The notes beneath the pieces were generated by a model, which saw nothing but the letters and a program-made list of their open reading frames with translations, made no database searches and was not told the DNA's origin. From positions 1 to 19,799 of the forward strand of contig CAYFUR010000067.1 in NCBI GenBank assembly GCA_964346275.1: 19,799 nt of DNA. The letters are read 5' to 3'. The position numbers were made by a program, and so were the translations under genes. Positions within the stretch are counted from its first letter, which is position 1; each line of letters opens with the position of its first letter. Positions 1 to 5,216 of the stretch are shown piece after piece. This DNA comes from CAYFUR01 sp964346275 (GTDB lineage Bacteria > Sumerlaeota > Sumerlaeia > SLMS01).

Positions 1-181
1 GTACTTCCACACTTTTGCGGCTGCTTCCCGGCGTCCAGGCGCCGACCCCGATTTTTCGCACTCCCTCGCTGTCGCGTCCCGGCGCCGTGAAATGGTAATA
101 AAAGCGCCCGCGATATTCCAAGGGTTCGGCGGCCCAGGGAAAGCCCGTGACCCAGCGGTTTTGCCATGGCAGGCCGGGCAT
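1..181 (-). CDS. Partial protein of unknown function, N-terminus only
   Basis: Reading the minus strand from the ATG at 181 gives 60 codons without a stop that run off the left edge, so the C-terminus lies outside the window. The product begins MPGLPWQNRWVTGFPWAAEP and continues with a Tyr/Phe-rich stretch (RGRFYYHFTAPGR) and a Gly/Trp-containing stretch (KIGVGAWTPG). The aromatic content and the GC-ending codons look like real coding sequence. I do not recognise the family. The frame stays open upstream of the ATG, and a GTG at 235 is an alternative start; no good ribosome-binding site decides between them. The gene is divergent from the pseudopilin at 322, and the two would share the upstream region of about 140 nt. 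Confidence 0.5.
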   Translation of the reverse strand, partial: MPGLPWQNRWVTGFPWAAEPLEYRGRFYYHFTAPGRDSEGVRKIGVGAWTPGSSRKSVEV

Positions 182-266
182 TTCCCGTTGGTTCTCGCTC
201 TTACAATTCTCTGTCAGATTCAATTTCCTTGTCACTGGAAAGGATTTTGGGGTTGTGTGCGCGTCA

Positions 267-300
267 CTGGATTGGCAATCTGATCTGTTTGCCAATCCAG
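267..300. promoter_or_regulatory. Perfect 12-bp inverted repeat upstream of pseudopilin gene
   Basis: CTGGATTGGCAA at 267-278 is the exact reverse complement of TTGCCAATCCAG at 289-300, separated by a 10-nt loop. It ends 10 nt before the GGAG ribosome-binding site of the pseudopilin gene (311-314). There is no T-run after it, so it does not look like an intrinsic terminator. It may be a DNA operator in the divergent promoter region or an mRNA stem-loop in the 5' leader of the pilin transcript. The sequence alone does not separate these. Confidence 0.55.
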
Positions 301-321
301 AAGATTCAACGGAGAGTGGTC

Positions 322-1059
322 GTGAAGAAGACATTTTGGAACAAGGGATTCACCCTCATCGAACTTCTCATCGTGGTTGCCATCATTGCGATTCTGGCCG
401 CCATCGCCGTCCCTAACTTCCTCGAAGCGCAGGTGCGCTCGAAGGTTAGCCGTGCAAAAGCCGACATGCGTACTCTTGCGACCGGCCTCGAAGCCTACCG
501 CGTCGACAACAACGCCTACATCAAGGGCAATTTCTTCGGCCTCGGTGTTTATTATCAGCCTGCCGCCGGAGGCGTGCCCCAGGAAGAAGGCCGGATTCTC
601 TCGCGCCTGAGCAGCCCCATTGCTTACGTGACCTCCGGTCTCCTGCCTGATCCGTTCTTTTCAAAGCAGCGCACCGGAACCATCAACGAGACAAACGGCT
701 CCATCAGCGGCCCCTTTGAACTGCCCGCCGACCAGGCGGAAGCGGCCAAATACTACAAGTATTACGCCGGCGATCCAACCTCGGGCCAGTTCGGCGCTCT
801 CGCCACTTGGGACCGCACCAACACGAAGGCTGCCTATTGGTGGATTCTCAACTCGCCCGGCCCCGACAGCATTTACCCGAACATGAGTGGCCTGCTCCGT
901 GGCGATACCACGGAAGAAGCCATTTCGAACCACGTCTACGATCCGACCAACGGAACCATTTCCTTTGGTTCCATCTTCCGCGTTGGCGGCACAGTTGGCG
1001 GGCCGGAAAAATATGGCGGCCCGTTTACGTCCAAGATCAACTCGATCCAGGGCGACTAA
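322..1059 (+). CDS. GspG-like pseudopilin with type IV prepilin cleavage site
   Basis: The 245-aa product starts MKKTFWNKGFTLIELLIVVA, a class III prepilin signal. Prepilin peptidase should cut after Gly9, leaving N-methyl-Phe and the conserved Glu5 (residue 14), followed by a hydrophobic helix to about residue 30 and then the PNFLEAQ motif typical of GspG-like proteins. The C-terminal half is a globular domain with a WWILNSPGPDS motif, which resembles the GPD motif common in pseudopilins of uncultured phyla. It would be an inner-membrane or fibre subunit of a type II secretion or type IV pilus machine; no assembly genes are visible nearby. I chose GTG 322 because GGAG lies 7 nt upstream and the signal begins there; the frame is open further upstream to 166 but that would bury the signal. 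It is monocistronic, ending at a terminator. Confidence 0.85.
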   Translation: MKKTFWNKGFTLIELLIVVAIIAILAAIAVPNFLEAQVRSKVSRAKADMRTLATGLEAYRVDNNAYIKGNFFGLGVYYQPAAGGVPQEEGRILSRLSSPIAYVTSGLLPDPFFSKQRTGTINETNGSISGPFELPADQAEAAKYYKYYAGDPTSGQFGALATWDRTNTKAAYWWILNSPGPDSIYPNMSGLLRGDTTEEAISNHVYDPTNGTISFGSIFRVGGTVGGPEKYGGPFTSKINSIQGD

Positions 1060-1090
1060 GCCCTTCTTTCTTCTCCTGTCCGAAAAATCG

Positions 1091-1124
1091 AATCGCCCGT
1101 CCGGCTTGCCGGGCGGGCGATTTT
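1091..1124 (+). terminator. Intrinsic terminator after pseudopilin gene
   Basis: A 14-bp stem (1091-1104 pairing with 1109-1122, one G-T pair) with a CTTG tetraloop lies 31 nt after the pilin stop. The T-run is short (TTTT at 1121-1124, partly inside the stem). The hairpin also sits just beyond the stop of the convergent gene at 1159, so it may serve both strands. Confidence 0.75.
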
Positions 1125-1158
1125 GCGTTCTCAGGCGCGTTCAGGAAAAAGCGGAAAA

Positions 1159-1998
1159 TCAGGAGTTTTCTTTTGTGGCCTCGCTGATGATGGCCTCCGC
1201 CTCTTTGGCATCGATGTCCAGTTTCCCCGCGATTTTCAGATAGAATTCCTTTTCGCTCTCGCGCACGACGCCGTCGGCAAAAATCCCGCGGGCGACAAGC
1301 TGCAATCCTTGGCGGGGGAGGTCCGGCTGTTCCAGCAAATCCGAGGCATTGCGCAGCGTCCGCGTGATGTAATCCACGCCCCGCTCGCCGCGCATCTCGT
1401 CCAGGTGGTCCCGCGCCGAATGGCAGATGTGGGCGTATTCCTCTGTGGAAACACCGCTGAACGCGGGAAGCCTCAGGGCAAAGGGAATCATTTTTTCGAA
1501 TTCCTGGGAATGGACCTGTCCGTCGGAAAGCGCGGTCAGATAAACAAGATAGACAATCATGAATCGAACGAGCCGCCGCTGGACCGTTAAAATCGCGTCC
1601 TCGAAGTCCTCCTCACTCAATTCCAGGTTTTCCGCCAGCTTGCGCAGCAGGTCGCGCTGGCCCCGGCTGACGATTCCATCGGCGGTCACCACGCGAGCGG
1701 CGAATTCGATCCCCCGGCGGCGGGCCGCGGGTTTGTCCAGAAGCTCGGCAACCCTCTTCATCAAGTCGTCGGGGGAACTGTGGAGCCGGTTTTGCGCCTC
1801 CGCCAGGATCTGGTCGAACTCGTCAAGCCGCCCACTGAACTCCGGCTCTTCGCTGGCGATGCGGGCGATCTCCCGGGTCAACTCCGGGTGCTCTTGTTCA
1901 TCCACCAGCGCGGAGATGAGCATGAGGAGGAGCAACCCAGTCCGCGTATCGCGCGAGGCGATATTCTCTTGGCGATAGGCTTCTGCTAATCTGTCCAC
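1159..1998 (-). CDS. Tandem TerB-like helical protein
   Basis: A 279-aa, mostly alpha-helical, soluble protein with no signal peptide. Two modules carry the signature of TerB-like domains, a helix followed by a small-residue-Asp-Gly turn and an acidic helix: TADGIVSRGQRDLLRKLAEN at about residues 105-124 and FADGVVRESEKEFYLKIAGK at about 240-259. Each is preceded by a more degenerate copy (LISALVDEQEHPEL at 27-40; LTALSDGQVHSQEF at 154-167), giving four repeats or two TerB-like domains. TerB-family domains occur in tellurite-resistance and stress or membrane-associated systems and often bind metal through acidic residues; the function of this protein is unknown. GTG 1998 is chosen because AGGAGG (2013-2008) lies 9 nt upstream; the frame extends further but without a ribosome-binding site. 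The gene is transcribed away from the lipoprotein gene's terminator. Confidence 0.65.
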   Translation of the reverse strand: MDRLAEAYRQENIASRDTRTGLLLLMLISALVDEQEHPELTREIARIASEEPEFSGRLDEFDQILAEAQNRLHSSPDDLMKRVAELLDKPAARRRGIEFAARVVTADGIVSRGQRDLLRKLAENLELSEEDFEDAILTVQRRLVRFMIVYLVYLTALSDGQVHSQEFEKMIPFALRLPAFSGVSTEEYAHICHSARDHLDEMRGERGVDYITRTLRNASDLLEQPDLPRQGLQLVARGIFADGVVRESEKEFYLKIAGKLDIDAKEAEAIISEATKENS

Positions 1999-2005
1999 GG
2001 CATGG

Positions 2006-2014
2006 CTCCTCCTT
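2006..2014 (-). promoter_or_regulatory. Strong Shine-Dalgarno with overlapping five-codon ORF
   Basis: On the minus strand, AAGGAGGAG is followed by ATG (2003) only a few bases away and by GTG (1998) at better spacing. The ATG opens a five-codon frame, MPWTD, that stops at TAG (1988-1986), inside the start of the TerB-like gene in another frame. The GTG is the start that matches the long frame. The small frame may be accidental, or may reduce or couple translation. Confidence 0.5.
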
Positions 2015-2099
2015 GAGTTTTCAGACCAGGAGCAATGTGGTCCCGGTGGTCCAAATCCGCAAGGGATTTCGGGCGAGACAGGCCTCCCGGCCTTGAAAG

Positions 2100-2137
2100 C
2101 GAAAGGCGGCCGTTCCCCCAAAACCGGCCGCCTTTCG
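2100..2137 (-). terminator. Terminator-like hairpin after lipoprotein gene
   Basis: A perfect 13-bp stem, 2100-2112 pairing with 2125-2137, with a 12-nt loop lies 38 nt beyond the stop of the minus-strand lipoprotein gene. On the minus strand the downstream sequence begins CTTTCAAGG, so the U-tract is poor. It separates the lipoprotein gene from the TerB-like gene and probably ends or attenuates transcription between them. Confidence 0.6.
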
Positions 2138-2175
2138 ACTCCCCTCACTCGGAGGGAAGGCTTTCCTGGAAATCT

Positions 2176-2538
2176 CTATTCGCTCTCCCCTTCGTCATGG
2201 GGTTTGTTTATCTTCTGGCCGGACTCCCAGCGCTCTTCCAACTTTTCTTTCAGCGCGTCACGCTCCTTGCGGAGCATCTTGACTTCCCGCTCCAGCCGTT
2301 GCACTTCGAGTTCCATCTCGTGAGCCTTTGCCGGGGAATTTCGGCGCACTTCCTTTTCCACGGTGTCGAGCTGGCGTTCAAGGTTCTCGAGGTTCGATTC
2401 CAACCGGTCGAAATTGGAGTCCATCGCCTCGTCCTTCAGCCCCCGGTTGCCCAGGGCGAAGACACATCCCGAGAGAAAAATCGCACACAGCAATACAGCC
2501 GCCATGGCGCCAGCCTGTTTGGCCGTTTTCGGCATCAC
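2176..2538 (-). CDS. Small coiled-coil lipoprotein
   Basis: A 120-aa protein with a short basic start (MPKTAKQ), a hydrophobic core and a lipobox FLSGC; lipidation is expected at Cys25. The mature part, about 95 residues, is hydrophilic with heptad-like Leu spacing from about residue 40 to 107 (for example LESNLENLERQLDTVEKEV and LEVQRLEREVKMLRKERDAL), so a long coiled coil is predicted. It probably sits in a membrane facing the periplasm; the partner is unknown. The frame begins with GTG-ATG: GTG 2538 has a GGAGG 8 nt upstream, and ATG 2535 is equally plausible, changing the protein by one residue. I recognise no specific family. Confidence 0.75.
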   Translation of the reverse strand: MMPKTAKQAGAMAAVLLCAIFLSGCVFALGNRGLKDEAMDSNFDRLESNLENLERQLDTVEKEVRRNSPAKAHEMELEVQRLEREVKMLRKERDALKEKLEERWESGQKINKPHDEGESE

Positions 2539-2648
2539 GGAAACCCCCTCCTGTCAGAGATCGATTCCTGCGGGCACTTGCCTCTTCTCTCAAGGTAGAC
2601 CACGCAAGCGAGGAAAAGGTTTCATTCAAAAGATGATTTTTCGAAAAA

Positions 2649-3326
2649 TCAGATATCCCGCACGTAGTAACTCAGGCTTTCCAGCTCCAGCGACAGGTCC
2701 ACATAGCGCACATGAACGTGTTCCGGCGTCGTGAGGCGCGTTGGCACGAAATTCAGGATGGCGTGTATCCCCAGCTCCACCAGGCGTTCGGCGGTTTCCT
2801 GCGCGGCGGAAGCGGGCACGGCGAGCACCGCGATATCGATATGGCGGCTCGCCAGCCGCTGTTCCAATTCGTCCATGGAATAGATCGGCACCTTCGTGCG
2901 CGATCGCCTGCGCGCTGCGACTGGGTCGATGTCAAAACCCCAGAGCATCGTGAAGCCTTCTTTAATGAAACCATGGTATGACATCAGGGCCGAGCCAAGG
3001 TTGCCGACCCCGATCAGCACAACGTTGACCTCGCGGTCCTTGCCGAGGATCCGGCGCAATTCGCGGCGCAACTCGGTCACGTAATAACCAAATCCGGGAA
3101 CGCCAAACTGGCCAAAAAGGGCGAGGTCTTTGCGCACCTGGGCCGAATTCAGGCCGAGCCGCTGGGCCAGGCCCGCCGAGCTGATCTTCTCCACACTTTC
3201 CATCTCCAGCGTTTGAAGAATTCGCGCATAGAGGGAAAGGCGTTTGATCACGGCACCGGGAATCTTGCGCTCTTCGGCCTCGGAGGTGTCCTGATTGTCG
3301 GATGAAGAAAAGAATTTTTCAGACAT
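2649..3326 (-). CDS. rex: Redox-sensing transcriptional repressor Rex
   Basis: Rex senses the NADH/NAD+ ratio and represses fermentation and respiration genes when NADH is low. The product (225 aa from ATG 3326) shows the N-terminal winged helix (IPGAVIKRLSLYARILQTLE), the recognition segment with the Rex hallmark SAQVRKDLALFGQFGVPGFG, and then a Rossmann domain with the NAD-binding motif IGVGNLGSAL, an acidic strand end (WGFDID) and the C-terminal domain-swap helix (VDLSLELESLSYYV). Length fits the family (about 210-230). The frame is open to a TTG at 3362, adding 12 residues; neither start has a clear ribosome-binding site. It lies downstream of the secreted-protein gene at 3484 on the same strand, but a terminator separates them, so it probably has its own promoter at 3330-3440. 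Confidence 0.93.
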   Translation of the reverse strand: MSEKFFSSSDNQDTSEAEERKIPGAVIKRLSLYARILQTLEMESVEKISSAGLAQRLGLNSAQVRKDLALFGQFGVPGFGYYVTELRRELRRILGKDREVNVVLIGVGNLGSALMSYHGFIKEGFTMLWGFDIDPVAARRRSRTKVPIYSMDELEQRLASRHIDIAVLAVPASAAQETAERLVELGIHAILNFVPTRLTTPEHVHVRYVDLSLELESLSYYVRDI

Positions 3327-3367
3327 TGCGTTGGCCGATGGGCTCGGCAGAGCCGAAGGCAAGAATA

Positions 3368-3383
3368 TTTCAGGTCGATGAAA
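3368..3383. promoter_or_regulatory. Inverted repeat in rex upstream region
   Basis: TTTCA-N6-TGAAA forms a perfect 5+5 bp inverted repeat 42 nt upstream of the rex ATG, where an operator for self-regulation could sit. It does not match the usual Rex operator (TTGTGA-N6-TCACAA); the half-sites point the other way. The binding protein is unknown and chance occurrence is possible. Confidence 0.25.
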
Positions 3384-3429
3384 CCAGAATCGAAGAGAGT
3401 TCGGGGAGGTTCAAGCAGGGAAATCAGAA

Positions 3430-3471
3430 ATGAGAAAGAAAGCCGGCAGGAGCAAGGTGCCTCCCGCCGGC
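3430..3471 (-). terminator. Intrinsic terminator after FN3/dockerin-like gene
   Basis: On the minus strand an 11-bp stem (3471-3461 with 3452-3442, one G-T pair) encloses an 8-nt loop and is followed by TTTCTTTCTC. It starts 12 nt past the stop of the gene at 3484 and insulates rex from that gene. Confidence 0.85.
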
Positions 3472-3483
3472 GGGAATTTCTCG

Positions 3484-4953
3484 TCAGGGAATCACCGAGA
3501 CGATGTCGGCGCTGTCGATCAACTGGTCGCTGTTGGAATCGGGGGGAATCGAAGCCCCTTCGCGGTCCAGGAGCCAATTCAGCACCTCTCCGACGCGGGG
3601 AATCACCGTGGGCGAAGGCGTGGGGCTGGGCGTTGGGCTGCCGATGGGTGTTGGCGTCGCCGTGGGCGAGATCGACGGCGTCGGTGAAATCGAAGGGGAT
3701 GGCGAGGGGGTGGGCGAGGGGCTCGCCGTGGGACTTGGCGAGGGCGTGGGCGAAGGAGTGGGGGTCGGGCTGGGTGTTGGCGTCGGAGCGCCCTGCATGC
3801 GGAAAAGACGAATTTCCGAGGGAAATGATCCCCGCAAATTCGTGCCGCGCACCTGCCATTTATAGACCTTGCCCAGTTCCACCACGTCGTCCGGGACGTC
3901 GAAGGAGCGCACCCGGCCCGGGCGGCCGAAGTCCGTCAAATCACCGGAGGCCAGAGGCTCGTTGGGAGTCAGCTCGTTCTCTTCCCAAACAAAGATTTCC
4001 CAGCCGCGGTTAAACAGTGCTTCTTCCCATTCCAGCTCTGGCCCGCTGGTCAGGCCCTGGATGTTGTTTTCCGGCCCCACGATTTTCGGGGACTGAGGAA
4101 ACGGGATCAGCGTGCTTCCGGCAAAGTTATGATCGATGGCGTTGCTGTTTGCCGTGATGATCGCCTCATCCACGCCCTCGGTGTCGAAGACCTGGAGTGG
4201 GTTCGGGGTGAAAAGGCCGATATCGCCGATCAGGCGAAACGATACCTCGAACATGAAGCCTTCGGTGATGATGTTCTGAAAGGCCTGCCCCGTGACCACC
4301 TTCTTGTTCGGGGGAAAGTCATCGGGCGTGAAATTATCATTGGGAGTGATTTGGATCCGGGGCACCAGCTCTGACGAGGGAGAAGACAGATCATAGTCTG
4401 TCAGCACGCTGTCGTCCCACGAGAGGGTGAAGGAGTAGCTTTGGGGAAAGGCGCCGTCGGGGTTGTTGCGAAGCTCCACGGAGTAGGTGACAATGCGCTC
4501 GCCGTTGATCTCCTCGTCCCGATCGATGTGATAATAGATCGTGACCGGTTCCGCGGTGGCCTCGGTGATAAAGCGAAGCGGCGTCGAGTTGATGGAGAGT
4601 CCGGCGCTGTTTTCCGCATTCAGGCGAAAGAAGTAGGTGGTGTCGTTTTCCAGCTCCGAGGACAGCATGAAGGAGCGCTCGGTGCCGGGAACACGCCCGA
4701 TTTCCTGCAGGGAGGAACTGTCCTCTCCGAGATAGATGATGTACTCATCGACCGGCGGGCTGTCCGGGGGCGGATCGGCCCAGGTAATGGTCAGATCGAT
4801 AAAGGGAACACCGTTCTGGCCGTTCTGGGGGAAAGTCACCTGCGGTGGCGCGGGTGGGTCGCTCTGGGCGGAGAGATTTCCGGTCAACCCAAACAGAAAC
4901 AGCGCCATCGCGGCCAGGATTGTGAGTCGCACGGGATTGTTTTTTCTAACCAT
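3484..4953 (-). CDS. Secreted FN3 / cohesin-like / PT-linker / dockerin-like protein
   Basis: A 489-aa exported protein. Residues 1-29 form a signal peptide (hydrophobic ILAAMALFLFGLTG, cleavage expected at SA|QS). Residues 34-131 look like a fibronectin type III domain, ending DTTYFFRLNAENSAG. Residues 137-283 look cohesin-like: VTYSVELRNNPDG, then FTLSWDDSVLTDYDL, and later FEVSFRLIGDIG. Residues 287-388 are a second FN3-like domain (YKWQVRGTNLRG). Residues 389-451 are a Pro/Thr/Ser linker. The last 20 residues hold a half dockerin-type calcium loop, DSNSDQLIDSAD, with acidic or Asn ligands at positions 1, 3, 5, 9 and 12. It probably acts at the cell surface or outside as a structural or adhesive element; no catalytic motif is visible. 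An AAGGAAG ribosome-binding site precedes ATG 4953. The FN3 call is fairly sure; the cohesin call is inference. Confidence 0.7.
   Translation of the reverse strand: MVRKNNPVRLTILAAMALFLFGLTGNLSAQSDPPAPPQVTFPQNGQNGVPFIDLTITWADPPPDSPPVDEYIIYLGEDSSSLQEIGRVPGTERSFMLSSELENDTTYFFRLNAENSAGLSINSTPLRFITEATAEPVTIYYHIDRDEEINGERIVTYSVELRNNPDGAFPQSYSFTLSWDDSVLTDYDLSSPSSELVPRIQITPNDNFTPDDFPPNKKVVTGQAFQNIITEGFMFEVSFRLIGDIGLFTPNPLQVFDTEGVDEAIITANSNAIDHNFAGSTLIPFPQSPKIVGPENNIQGLTSGPELEWEEALFNRGWEIFVWEENELTPNEPLASGDLTDFGRPGRVRSFDVPDDVVELGKVYKWQVRGTNLRGSFPSEIRLFRMQGAPTPTPSPTPTPSPTPSPSPTASPSPTPSPSPSISPTPSISPTATPTPIGSPTPSPTPSPTVIPRVGEVLNWLLDREGASIPPDSNSDQLIDSADIVSVIP
3601..3789 (-). repeat. Low-complexity repeat encoding Pro/Thr/Ser linker
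   Basis: About 63 codons of imperfect PTPSP-type repeats give a G-rich plus strand (GGCGTGGGCGAGGG-like units) and a C-rich coding strand. Such linkers are commonly O-glycosylated and extended in secreted proteins. The repeat is prone to slippage, so its length may vary between strains. Confidence 0.85.
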
Positions 4954-5216
4954 TCTGTCTTCCTTGCGTCGGGATCGGAAGGGAAAAGCCCCATGGCAAC
5001 ATGGGCCAAGACTCCTTGATGCGGCAATTCTCGATGAAGAGTGCTCCTATTGCAGAGTAAGACGAAAGCACAAGGGAGAATGTTTGCGCAGGGGGCCTGG
5101 AACCCCAAATTGGGAAAATCGGGGATTGCTTCTCGCGGTTTCTCCGCTGGAATATCGGGTTTGTCCATCGAAAGAGAAATTGATCCCGAATTCTTCCCTG
5201 CCCGGAGTGACGTCTC
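4954..5216. other. Divergent intergenic region
   Basis: This 263-nt stretch separates the minus-strand secreted protein from the plus-strand M48 protease and must hold both promoters. I see the AAGGAAG ribosome-binding site of the former and GGAG (5204-5207) of the latter, but no convincing paired -35/-10 boxes, no strong hairpin and no credible small gene. Confidence 0.5.

Noticed and set aside
267..300. Sigma-54 promoter for the pilin gene (TTGGCA...TTGCC)
   Set aside because: The GG and GC elements are 15 nt apart rather than the required 10, so the resemblance comes from the inverted repeat.
3601..3789. CRISPR-like or tandem-repeat array
   Set aside because: The repetition is imperfect, in frame and encodes a Pro/Thr/Ser linker; there are no uniform repeats with unique spacers.
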